From Istiophorus platypterus (Eukaryota; Chordata; Actinopteri; Istiophoriformes; Istiophoridae), in assembly GCA_016859345.1 (NCBI GenBank), contig CM029115.1:12228501-12292500 (forward strand): DNA of 64,000 nt, written 5' to 3'. The notes under the pieces are model-generated. The model was not told the DNA's origin, did no database searches, and worked only from the letters and a program-made list of their open reading frames with translations. Shown one piece after another: positions 35,070 through 47,837 of this stretch. Positions within the stretch are counted from its first letter, which is position 1; each line of letters begins with the position of its first letter. Both the position numbers and the translations under genes were made by a program.

Positions 35070-36469
35070 ATTCCGAGACACTTGATGAGTTCTCGCTCGC
35101 TATGTCTTCATTGTTTCCTGAGTTTAAAGTTCACGGGGGGGAAACGCTGTCCGAAAAACGAACACTTAAAAAGCGTTTGGGACGCTATGTCGAGTCGCCG
35201 ACGTTTTCCCCGTCCTCTCGCTCGGACTTTCAGCCCCGGCACCAGACGGACCACTTTTGTCGGGGAGTGTTGTTTTATTGTCACTGTTGTGTGTAATCCC
35301 CCTCTTTTTTCCAGTGTTGTTGTTTTCTTTCCTTCTGAGTTTCCATTCGTCTCCGGCGCGGTTCCACGGACGACCCGGCCTCGTCGCCTAAATTCCCGGA
35401 GCGGTGCGATCTCCTGCGCGAACGACCATGTCATAAAGCAAAGTAAAAAAGAAACAGATTTTTCTTAGGTATACGGGCTAAGTTCGCCTTTTTCTCCGGG
35501 TTTCGGAGCTGGTGGCTTGTCCGCTGCTGCGTTGCTCTTTCTCCCCTCCCTCTCCCACTCCTCTCCAGTCAGCGGGCAGACACGGCCAAGTGAGCGCAGA
35601 GCGGCGCGGCACCGGTTCAATCCATGCCATCTTCGATCTGCACCCCGAGAAGAGGAACGTGGATCCTGATTGATTTTTTTTTCTTTTAGATATAGATTAA
35701 ATATTTAAGATTAAAGATAGATTAAACGCGTCCGTGTTCCCATTGTCCCCATCAAAATACAGAGTCCTGATTGGGTTTGTTTTTTTTTTTTTTTCAGAGG
35801 GTCAGAGAGTAGGCACAACTGCAGAAAACAGACCTGCAGCAGGTTTTTTCAGCCAAGCAGGACAGATGTTTGTCCAGAGGAGACTGCCAGATAGCCTGCT
35901 TTTTTTTAATCCACATGTGCCGTAAATTATCATTTTATCACCGTGCTCCTTATTCTGCTACAATACAGGGATTCTCCCGCTTGGGCGATGTACAGAAAAT
36001 TTGTCAATCAACTGGACTGACATCATTCTGTTTTCCCAGGCTTAGCAGTTCACATAATATTCATTCTTTTTGTCTGACTGCTTATGATTGAATGAAACAG
36101 TCATATGGTCTAGAAGGAGTTTTCAACCGACACACTATTGAAAACAGTCTAAAAAATACCTCAGGCTTTGTCACAGGAAGTCTGTTAATTCTAGCCACGC
36201 TGAGTATTTCATCTCAGTTTAAAAAATTTGGCCACTACATCCTGTGACATTCATTGGTATCTTTAGTGGCTCCTAACAGTGTGGTCAGAAAATATTCACA
36301 CATGTTAGGTTTAGGTGAGGTTAGGATAGGTGTGCTATTATTTGGGGTGCTAAGGCTGTTTACCTTCATTTCGGGGGGAAACTGTGACACTGTTTATTTG
36401 CATACATAGTTCACTATTTTCAGGGCAGTGCAGCAGGAAAATAATCCTAAACATCTAGATAAGGCAAGC

Positions 36470-36482
36470 GGGGGGGGGGGGG
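36470..36482. repeat. Poly-G tract (13)
   Basis: Uninterrupted G run in the spacer. Confidence 0.9.
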
Positions 36483-37439
36483 TCATAGTATAACAGTTAA
36501 ATGCTTGACTGACCAAGTCGGTGGCCACAATACAACTAATGACCAGACTGAAGACATGCAAAGAAGTAAGGATGGCTGCAGTGCAGGCCTGTCAGGGAAT
36601 CACCAGGGAGGATAACAAATGTGTGTTTTGTAGACTTGGTTTTAGGGAGCTCAAAAATCAGTATAAAGAAATATGCCATAAAAGGTGAGAGAAAATGTGG
36701 GCACATGGTCTTGTGTGATATTTATTTTTACTGGTCCTGCACATGAGCTGGTGCTCATAAACATACAATGAGGGGCAATTAGAAGCAATATTAATCATAT
36801 GGTTTTAGTAGCTGGACAAGTGGCCTCTCCTGGCATTTTAATTTAAGTGCTTCATTTTTTCATATTCTCACATTTAAAATACATTTTTGATATAGAGAGT
36901 TTAATCAAAGCATCTAAAAATAAATTTAAGCTTATGTGTCTGTCTTTTTTAAAAGAAAATGGAAGGGACACAAAATTGAAAAGGAATGTCGACCAAGGGA
37001 TGCATCAGCAAACTCAACACTTAAACCAGCAGCATCTTGACGGAGCACACAGAAGTTGTCTTTTAATGTAAATTCCGATGGGTTGGCTTTAAATGCCCCT
37101 ATAAACATTTGTATGTCGTTTGCAGGCTGGAAAGTTGATTTGTGAGCTCCAGTTAGTCAGCCATGAGCTAACCTTGACCTGATAGAGCTTACATGGTTTT
37201 GAGCAGCTACAGCAGTGGGCCACTGTTGTTCTCCACCCACCATCTTCAGTCATACCCTCAGGGCAGCTGCCATCACCAATCCACATCCACACTTATCGGT
37301 CAGAGAGCAACTGGCTCTGTAAAAAGGGATGTCTGGCCATTCGTTCCATTTTCCTGTTGCTCATCGGAGTTTTACTTTATGTCTAAAGTTCAGTCAATTT
37401 ATGTACCTCCATCTCTCTGTTCTCCGTCTATTTTTGTTA

Positions 37440-37543
<104 letters not shown>

Positions 37544-38313
37544 GTAAATTGATAGATTTAAAGCACAATTGGATGGCATCTACTGTCAGTCCCTCTCTGT
37601 TTATCCAAACCTTTGCTGATTTCCAGTGTCCTCTGATCTAATGTGAGTCACAACCAATCAGTGCCCTCTCCTTCACTCTTGCTGTTTTCTCAGTGCTCCT
37701 CTTGTGACAAATGGCTCCTGACACACACTATGACAGAGAAGGACCAGCCAGGGTGTGAAAATACTTTGCTGCCACTCAGGAGGAGGCACAACTTGCATTC
37801 CCACAGGTCACTCAGAGAGCTGATGCCAATGTTCTCCACTAAAGCACAGGCTTCCCATAAGTCCTTTGACACAGAAAGTCAGTGAACTGTGGAATCTCAC
37901 TGCTGACACTGACTTGACATACAACTATATGAGCCACTCGACACGAAGCACACAAATACTCAGTTATGAACACACAAACAAACATAAAACACTAGCTGCA
38001 GTCATAAACTCAAAAATTCTCATTAAGCTCATAGGACACTTCAGTGAAATTTGGCTCTTGAAGTGGCACAAAAGCCTGGAGTTTTTTTCACTAAGAAATC
38101 ATTGCCCCTGCATTTACTGTATGGCCATGCTGTGGGTTTCATTGCTGCTACGTCCAGTAGTCTCAAGTTCTCATTCGGCCTTGTATGATGGTGTAATCTG
38201 CAGGTCTGTCCCTGTGCTGTGTGGCAGTGGGTCTGTGCCCTTAGGATCCTCTGAGACTGAGTTTAATAAGATTGCAGACAGGATGTGGCTATTCATCTTT
38301 TGCAGGCAGACAG

Positions 38314-38318
<5 letters not shown>

Positions 38319-38378
<60 letters not shown>
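38319..38378. repeat. (TA)30 microsatellite
   Basis: About 60 bases of TA repeat, responsible for Ile-Tyr runs in open frames on both strands. Confidence 0.96.
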
Positions 38379-38384
<6 letters not shown>

Positions 38385-40835
38385 GAGAGGGCCAGTTTCA
38401 TAACTGCTGAGAGGTGGAACAACTACTTTCTACATAACATCTACCACTGACTCTGTGCTTGTGTGCGACAGAGTATAAAAAATATGACAGACTGCCAAGG
38501 GGAGGAAGAGTGTGTGAAGGAGAATGGCAGGGGAGCTGGGGGCTGTTCTGCTCTGTTTCACCATAACTGCATTGTCAGATATGAGGATGGGCACTGATTT
38601 GAGTACCAAGGGAGTCTGACGGGGTGTTGACTGAAGACTCTCATCCATATTCATTGTCATATTACCATAAGACTTCATCAAAGACAGCACATGGGAAGAT
38701 CTCCACCCTCCTATGCCTTTGAAGACCATGACGTTTTTCTTCTTGTTTGTTTTTTCGTTTTTGCATTTACTGACATGTTTCTCGTGAAACGAGAGGCAGT
38801 ATCATCATGCATTTTTATGTAATTTAAAAAAAATTAGCTCCCTTGCTGTTAGAAATGTAAGGGTTAGAACCACCCCACATTGCTAAATTTGAATGAATTA
38901 TCTATGGCAAGTGGTTATTGGTTCTTGTCTCTGTTAGTTCTGTCCTTGTAGCCATTTATGACAAAATACCGAGCATATTGCTACGGCAACCATAGTCTGA
39001 GTGTGCATCAGTCCTACCTAAGTCTGTGTTGTTAGGCTATGAAAGTTAAACATCTTATATTAGGTATAAACTGTAACAAGTCAGTGGGTGTGACAGGCTA
39101 TAAGTACACGTAGATTTCCTTTCTTAGTTCCTTTTTTCCTTGTCAACCTTCTCACTCAAAGATCATACACATACGTACACACACAATGATACTTATTGTA
39201 CACCTTCTTCAGCAAAATCTTCACAATGTGTGTCGACCAACTCCATGGTGTCTTGCATATGTGCCAAAGTGGTGTGTGTCTGAAAAGAAGTGCACACATT
39301 AACAAATATGTTCCAAGGTCCTGGATCAGCTCACAAGCCCACTTCTCTGCCTCAGCTCAATCAGAGGATACTCGTATGCACATTAGGACTTTTTTGAATA
39401 ATTCACCCGATTAACATAAAAGTTTAAAAAAGGGAGTGAGTGACACATGGATGGATAGCGTGAGCTAAGGTCCTCGGGAGTAGTTGCCTGACTTTGCAAA
39501 ATTACTTTGATGGGATTTAAGAAACCTTCTCCATGTCATGTCCAATTTTCATCCTGATGCCTAAAGTTTAATGTCATATATGAATTACTGATGTATATTT
39601 TCCGGATGTAACATGAAATTTTAAGTAATCATCTGAAAAGATAACTCCAATGAGCATGTTTCTGAGAATATGTCTCAGATCGTGCCAGAGTGTGCTGTAT
39701 TGCTGTACATGCACATAAATTAGCTCAAATTAAAATCTATTTTTGCATTATAAATTGCATTATAAATTGCATGGAATGACTCAAGAAAACCCACACAAGA
39801 AATTGTGCTGATTATGGGTTATGTTTGGGATAATGTGTTGTATAATTTATCCATACCACTTAATTTTCACATTATCAGTGCACCATAATATTATTGGCTT
39901 TAGCTTTCTTTTGTTACCTCCAGTTTTGAAGGCTATGGCAAAGATTTAAGACTGGCCTTAATCTAAGCTATTTCTTTTCTGTTAAATATCATCTAGTTTG
40001 TTTGGTGTACTAACCTAACAACCCACATGACCTCAGTTCCACCTTTGCACAAGATGGGTATTATGCTGCAGGAGCTAGCAGGTCCTTCTGTTGCTGTGTG
40101 TGTGTGTGCGTATGAGGTGACATTTAATTGAGTGTCGTGGTGTATGTAAATGAGGGACTGTGAAAGTGACAAGAGTATGCGGCCTGCTGCATGTTTGTGT
40201 CTCTATGTGCAACACACTCTTGGGTTTGTTTTCCTGCATACCCACTTGCATTGTAGTATTCTAATTGGTGCCAAATGAGACTTCCATTGGCGATGCCTCA
40301 ATATGGGCAATATGCTCCTGTCCAGCCTCTGTGTATCACTGAGTTACTAATGTGTTGAGCAGGCAATGGCAAAGTCTGCTGCTCCACATCTCCTGCAGTT
40401 CCCAAAGGGAGTTGGAGTAGGCAGATGGGGAGGCCACTGTGGCGCTTTGTTAGTGGATAAACGAAGGTTGTGTGGTGGTGCATGCATGCATGCATGTGCT
40501 AGATTACTGCAATTACAAAACGATGTGAAATTACAAAAAATGAGACTTTGTGTCTTTACAGATAAATACTGACAACAGAGTCCTTAAGTATTACTGGTTT
40601 ACTTTTTTTCTGCAACAAAAGACAGTAAAAGCCTTTTATCTTTCCTTTTCATTTTGCTTTGTTTTGTTTCTTTACTCTCACTCACAGTGATAGCCAGACA
40701 GAAACCAGACCAGAAAAGCTTTTCTAATTTTCCTGTGGTGTAGAAGGCTGTTTTTCACTTTCTTTTTTCAGAGGGCAGTGGGGGAGTTTGCAGCTGCCAC
40801 TCGAATGCACATATGGGCAGAGTGGTGGTGATATG

Positions 40836-40855
40836 GGGGCGGGGGGGGGGGGGGG
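40836..40855. repeat. Poly-G tract
   Basis: GGGGGC followed by 15 G, in a purine-rich setting. Could form a G-quadruplex. Confidence 0.9.
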
Positions 40856-42272
40856 CAGAGAGCACATGGCCCCCTCAGTCACACTTTTAGAGAGATGAAG
40901 CTCTGTGCACTCACAAACTCTAAATTTATGGAGGGAGGCATCTTTGACAAAGAATTCAAAATGTGATAAACACCCCATTTTACTACTTGAACTATGTGAG
41001 CATGACCTGGACTCTAGATGCAGTAATATTTCTGAAAAATAAACACTAGTGCTATTGCACTGCCATTATTATTTATCTCATATTTACTGACACTTACTGC
41101 AGCACAAGCAGCAACTCCCAAATGTCATCCTTATCGAGCCTTCTATCGGAGACAGCATAACACGTCTCTACAGAGTTGTATTGCACAATGGTTCAGTGTT
41201 TAATATTTGGGGAAATATGGTCACAAATTTTAACACTCATATACACATGCAAAACATCAAAGAATTTAACATTGTCTGTGCTCTTTCTTTCTCACACTTA
41301 CATGAACACAAATATTAACGGAATTCAGAGACATCTTTGTTGTTATGCAATTTTTTTACTGAGAGCTGGATTGGAGACTGTATAATCCACAGTGTCTCCC
41401 TGCAGCCTTGTTAATAATCGTGTGTTAAAAGCAAAGAAAGGATTAACTGGGACATATTGATTCCTGTTTTGGCAAAGATTGTGGTCCTTTGCTATTCATT
41501 TATGTATTTAGACTTGATTCCTCAATCACTTAAATGCTATATCAATCTATGGCAATGAAATTCTTCATGTATATGTATTGACATGTATTGCTTCACTACA
41601 AAGACTGAATATGCTGCAATGTGTTTAGGAATATAGATGTTGATTCAGGAGTAATTGAAATGATTGCGCAAATGTCCAGCTTGCGCGATACCCACCTCTG
41701 AATTTTGCATTGTAGTACCTCATCATACTGTTTGAAAAGATGCTTGTCCAGATGGGCTCTTGGGGGAATTAAGAGCACTCAAGCACAAGTAGAATGACAA
41801 CTGATACTCCACAGACAGAGTACTATCACAACTAATGGACTGCATCAATGAGAGGGTATACATCCAGGTTGAGGTTAAAAAAATTTTACAGATTCAAGTC
41901 AATAAGCCTAATTTTACCTGGCTCCCATTCAGATTTATATAACTCCCACAACTTCCCATTTTATATGACAAGCTAATTTCACTTGTTCTGCAGGATCAAT
42001 ATTTGCAGAAAAAAAGCCCTGAATATAAAAGTGGAAAGTGAAGGATGAGGACCTTCTACTATATGAAAATGCACTGTGTGGCTCAGAGCCCATGTTTGAG
42101 GTTGATGATCAGATGATATCACCCTGGCACCAGTAAGCTGGGCGGTTCCTTTTCCCGTCTGGAGTTGCCATGAGAGATGGACAGCAGCTCCTTGGGGGCC
42201 AATGAAAGAGCTTGTCATTAGATGCACTTCCTGTAAAAAGTTACTTACAAATATCAGACTAATAAAACACAT

Positions 42273-42274
<2 letters not shown>

Positions 42275-42308
<34 letters not shown>
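42275..42308. repeat. (GT)17 microsatellite
   Basis: Uninterrupted GT repeat. Confidence 0.95.
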
Positions 42309-42311
<3 letters not shown>

Positions 42312-44813
42312 ACAGAGACACACACACTACATTGTGTTTGTATTTGAGACATTACATACACAGACTCATACTAACCCACATCCTGGGTTAAACCTGACTC
42401 AAATGGTAACATTTAGTGTGATTATAAACATGCATCATGCATATGGTGTAAGGCCCTATATTTATATAATAAATAGATTCATCATTCATCAAAATTCCAC
42501 ATTCATGTCCGTGACCTCAATACCCATCGGTCAAACTTTATCACCTCACTAAAATGGGGAGGGTATTGCCTGAGTTTTTTTTATTGCCCTTAGCTACCGT
42601 GCATTGGTCTGCTGCATCAGGTGATGAGTCACAGCCTAAATGAGGCTATCCCATCCATCTGGACATCTAGACATGCTGACACTAGAAGCTCCTCGCTGCC
42701 CAGCCTATTTGAGCAACAGCTGAGACATCACACACCCTGCTAACTGTCCACTGAATGCATGACATCATCTTCACCCCTGTATTTTATATCTATCAGTAAG
42801 GGACTGATGACCTTCTAGCTAAATTAAGACTGCTGCTGCTCTTTTAGCTATATCCGCCCTCTCTGTTGCTTTCATGACAATCTCCTGAGAGAATGTCTGT
42901 CAATTCTGATTGCTGTTTTCAGCTCTTGTCTATATGTCCTTTTCTGTTGCATCTTCCCTTTACTGCTTAGACAAAATCTTTTTTCCTCTACTTCCTCATC
43001 TCCCTCCTTCCCAGCATATCCCTTCCTCCCTGCCTCACCTCTCTACAGTCCCTCAGGCTGCAGCGACATGTGCGATGCAATCTGCAGCCCTAGTGCTCTG
43101 ATGTCTCCTTAGGCCTCCCCATCCCCCTGTACCATCCCCTTGTGCTTTTAGGCCCCTCTGTTTAATTCATGAGCTTCCTGTGGCTCCTGTCATGTCTCAT
43201 TGGGGCCACATGAAGGCACAGTGTAAATAATGGAGCATCCCCAAAGACACGTTCAGTGCTGACTGTCACAGCAGCACACCATGTGCTCCCATGGAAATAG
43301 TCTGTGTTTCTGTGCCTCTCTAACACATATGTCATGCTCATACCATTATTTTTACACACATGCTGAACAGAAAATATAGATGCAATAGTGCGACTGGCAT
43401 GCATAAGCACATACCTTGTTGATATGCCACATTTCACCTCTTGGAAATGTTGTACTTTGGTCAATATACATAAATAAATATTTTTACGAATAAAAATGTA
43501 AAGAAATCAGTGCATAATTCATCTACAGGTTTATGCATTAGTATAAATATTGCACTATAAATTACTTCTAATTTTAAGTAAATAACATTTCCTTTTTGTG
43601 TATTCACACTAAACTTGTTTCATATCAGTGGGCTATATAATATATTCATCGTATAAACAAGCTGAGGTTCATTTATCAAACAAGCATAAAATTCTCCCGC
43701 TGCTAGAATCTTTACCATTGATCACCGCTGGTGTTTTATTGGTATTACTCACAGCAGAGGTGGTGCGAAGCAACATTCCTTCAACGATCATCAGTGGAAT
43801 CCTTCTTTAAACCCCAAAACAGAATCCACAGATCAATATTGCTGTGAGACACTATGAGAAATCAGAGCAGAATCACAGGTGAAGAGGCAGGGCCCTCACT
43901 TAATTCTCACAGGGAAATCTTCAGAGGCAGGTCTTTAAGATGATCTGTTTGTTAACTGAACAATTCCTTAAACACAACAAAGATTCCTTTGTCCTACTCA
44001 AATACCACATCTACCTTTAGGATATTTATTCTGCTTACATCAATAAAGAATGGATCAGTGCTGGGGACTAAGCTTACATAGGATATGCAAAGCTCCAGGA
44101 GCCAAACGTAGTGTCCTCGTAACTTGTCGTCTTTTGTTTGCAATATCATCACTTGCCCCGCAGGATTTCTCTATTATCAATTTTCTAGGCATCAGGATTG
44201 TTTATGCCTTACTATAAATAGGGCAAGCAAGCCAGTAGTGGAAAGGGGGCTTAATACTTTGATGTACAGATAGAAACTGAGTCAGCTGTGGAATAAATAT
44301 AAACTGAATCTGTCTTGAATCCAAGCTGACCACAGCTTTTTTTTTTCTTTGAGCAAACTTTAAACTTTTAACAACCACTTCTCATATCTGCAGGGGGTGA
44401 GTGTTTCATACTTAAAAACAGATTTGGAGAGCCGTGTGTGTATGTGTGTGCAGGTCTACAATGGGCTTCAGTTATTTTTTACCATTACTCCATGCAGAGC
44501 AGAGTGTGACGCAGTCTGTGGTAATAATTTCAGTGGCGGCTTCCTTACAGTAACGTATCCACACAGGGCTGAAATATGTACATATCTGTTTCAAGTGTCA
44601 TATCTGAATGCATATGTGTGTGCATTTGTGTCTTCATATGTGTCAAGAACAGAGTGAGACAGAGATGTAAATGTTGTGGCAGTTTGTTCAGATCAGCATG
44701 GGAAATCTCTTGGGGATAACAACCCATCTGCACACCATGTCCTTATTGATCTGTGCTATGTTCACCAGATCTGCTACTTTGGCTGACTGTGTTTTACAAT
44801 CACCTGTGTAACA

Positions 44814-44829
44814 CCCCCCCCCCCCCCCC
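44814..44829. repeat. Poly-C tract (16)
   Basis: Uninterrupted C run. Prone to assembly and sequencing error. Confidence 0.92.
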
Positions 44830-47728
44830 ACTGTACAACAATGAGATGTATGTTGTATGCCTGATCTGGCACCCTGCGGTTACTGGTGTAGCCCATTTAG
44901 TATGTACACAGTGGAATGTTTGTGTGTGTGTGTCTGTGTGTCTGTATGTCTGTATAATCATGAATCTATACTTCAGCATAACAACAATGACAGCTCATGG
45001 CTCTAGATGATTTTTTTTCCCTTTCATGTGATTTTTCCCATCTTACAATGTTTCTTAACCGGAAGAAGATCTAGCCTATTAATGTTTTACTGATGACATG
45101 ATATGGGCTATTTTATCAATATATCTATTATCATGACAACATGCTGGCCACGACATTTTGAGACTAATGTGGAACTTTACTGAGAACTTTGAATTGGTAA
45201 GTTTGGTAAACATAGGCAGTAATAGTAAGTTCTCAAAGGTGAATCCTACCTTTCACTCTGAAATATGTGTAGATTATTGACAGATAGATGGATGATAAAG
45301 GGACAAAGAGACTAAACAAAATTGGTTTTCCATTTGGGATCCGGAAGAATGCAGGCCTTTTTTTTTACTATGCCAACTCAAAAAAGCATACTTAACATTG
45401 CTCATTCACCTTGACTGACATTTTAAGTAAGAATAGCTTAAAACATGATTTTAAATTGGAGACATGTTTCGGAAGTCTTCTCATGATGCATTACTTTTGG
45501 GGTCTTAGAGACTCAGCTGTAAAGTATGTTTAAATATAAGGATTTTCACCTGCTCTGTATCTCTGATTGATACCCAGAGTACTTTTTATACAGCGGTAAG
45601 TTTTCCCAAATCCCAAATAAGTCTATCTCGATTTCTGTTATAGGAGATTTATAACAGTTCATTGATAAGAGGTCTTACAAGGACTTTGACCTCTCTGGAG
45701 GCTAACAGCCCATAAACATAAGTAATGCCCATGAAGGCTGATATAATGTGCCTTCCCTTGCCTGTGAACGACTTAATGGCAAACAAATGAACAGGTATTT
45801 ATTCATGCATGGCCCATTTACCATCTTTAACATGGACATTTCCTGATTCTTTTTATTCATTTCCATTCTTTATTATCTTCATTAAATGTCCCACCTCAGT
45901 TTGTAGCAAAGAGAATGGTTACCTCTTTAATGCTTTTCAACATATTGGGTTTTACAAGGTAAGAAAAAAAGGAAAAAAATTGCAATATTTCTTCTAATTC
46001 TTACACATCCAACAGTGGTTTCTGTGGGACCCCACACAATGACAAAGTAAAGGCAAATATGGCCACAAAACACAAGGGATAAATTATTTGGCATTTTAAG
46101 GATAGCAACAACATAATGTATGTGAAAAATGAAATAAAATCAAAAAACTTCCCCCTGAAATATAGCTCATTCTTTGCATTGCTACCTCACATTTACCAAA
46201 GCAGCTGTGGCAGGAAATGGGAGGAGGGCACTGTAAGATCAAGGGACCTCTGTATGCCAAGCGATGCAGTTTATACAGCTAGTTGTGACATTATCACGAT
46301 GACTCTTAATAACTTACACACTGAATCTCCAGTGTGGCAGCACATTTTCTTTGATCACTTCAGCAGTGGTGGCCTATATTGAAAAACTAAATTGCTATAT
46401 AACGCCCTACTTTCTTTGTGAAGCCCTTTTATATCATACAATGGCTCGGTAACAAGCAGATTATCCTTCTGAAAAAAGTACATTCACTGATGAATAATGC
46501 AAAACAATTTTAAATAGATTGCATTATAAATCAGCAGATTGCTTGGAGGCAAGAGGTGAATGTCTGCTATCTGTTTGGCATGATTCTCTCCATGGAATGG
46601 ATTTCATAAAAAGTGTTTGCTTATAATGCAATGAAGTTGGGTCTCAGCAGAGCAGCTCCTATGGGCTTCCTAGAGTAACACTGTAGGAAGCTTTATTTCA
46701 TTCTAAGTGGGAGAGTGATGGTGGGTTAGACACCACTGTGAAAAATAAGGACAATTTGGATTTCTGTGTTTAACCCGTGTGTTCCAGCAGAAGCAGGCGC
46801 AAAATAACACTGTTATTTAATATATACACTGTTCATCTTGCTACTTGTCAATATTAGCATGGCTGAACTAAATAATAGATGATTACTTAGTTATATATAC
46901 TATCTATAACTAAACTATACTGTACATACTACATTTCAATAATAATACAATAATCATAGAATAATTCATAACTGATCCATGCTGCTGAACCCTTGGCCTC
47001 TCTGGCACTTACTGTAAAGAGCTTGATCCTGAAGTTTAGACAAAGGCCCTGCAGCAGCAAGGAGCTTTTATTTTCACCAGCAGCAGTCTTCTCAGTGTCT
47101 CTTGTAAACAGCAGGCACACTTTTTTGCTAGAGGGCGAAACTTGCTCTGCAATTAATTAAGGAGTGTTTTATCCCCTGCTTTTACTAGCTAATGTTTTCA
47201 CCACTCCTCACAAAGACACACACATAAACACACTCACAACCTCTGTCCTCCAGCTGCAGAACTGCTGTATCTCCTCAGCAACTGTAATTAGAATATAGAA
47301 TTTGTCAAAGGCACTCTTGATTCAAGTCTTGAAGTAAACTGTTGTCTTTAGTAGTGTGCTTTTTTGCATTATTGAATAGGCTAGGAGTGCTTGATGTCTT
47401 CAGAGTACACTTCTAGTCTTCCGGATCAACAGGTATGTTTTTATCATTACTGGCCAGACAGGAACTATTTCTATCTGTCCTTTTTATTCACTGGCTTCCA
47501 AAACACTGGAAAACATGCCTGAAGACACTGACTGCAGCAGCACAGTGAATGGGAGGCTTTTGTTGTTCGTCCTGTCTCACTTTCAGCAGCAACGGCAGCT
47601 TATAAATTCATAATCAAAGGCTGGGTGAATACACATATACTGTATGTTGTAGTTCAGAATGTATACTAAGGTTACACTTTTCTTTTAGACTTGTGCTGCA
47701 ATTTGGCATCACATAGAAAATTAGAATT

Positions 47729-47729
<1 letters not shown>

Positions 47730-47777
<48 letters not shown>

Positions 47778-47779
47778 AG

Positions 47780-47817
<38 letters not shown>

Positions 47818-47837
47818 TAGATAGATAGATAGGTAGC
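47730..47837. repeat. GATA-GACA-GATA compound microsatellite
   Basis: GATA units, then about 14 GACA units with one variant (GAAGGACA), then GATA units again, ending in GATAGGTAG. This is the Bkm-type simple sequence known from vertebrates. Confidence 0.95.

Larger units (their letters stand above)
34200..35650 (-). promoter_or_regulatory. rasa1: rasa1 CpG island, promoter and 5'UTR
   Basis: A GC- and CpG-rich stretch of about 1.4 kb spans exon 1 and the sequence 5' of it, in sharp contrast to AT-rich flanks. No TATA box at a fitting distance was recognised. The start site is unknown and probably lies between 34850 and 35600. A pyrimidine-rich stretch at 35535-35570 and a GTTAGC/GCTAAC cluster at 34944-35069 are part of the island. 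This is typical of a broadly expressed gene. Confidence 0.75.

Noticed and set aside
37866..38450. 194-codon plus-strand open frame
   Set aside because: Its length comes largely from the TA microsatellite (Ile-Tyr run); the remainder has no family resemblance.
47730..47837. Regularly spaced repeats resembling a CRISPR array
   Set aside because: Simple tetranucleotide repeats without spacers, in a vertebrate genome.
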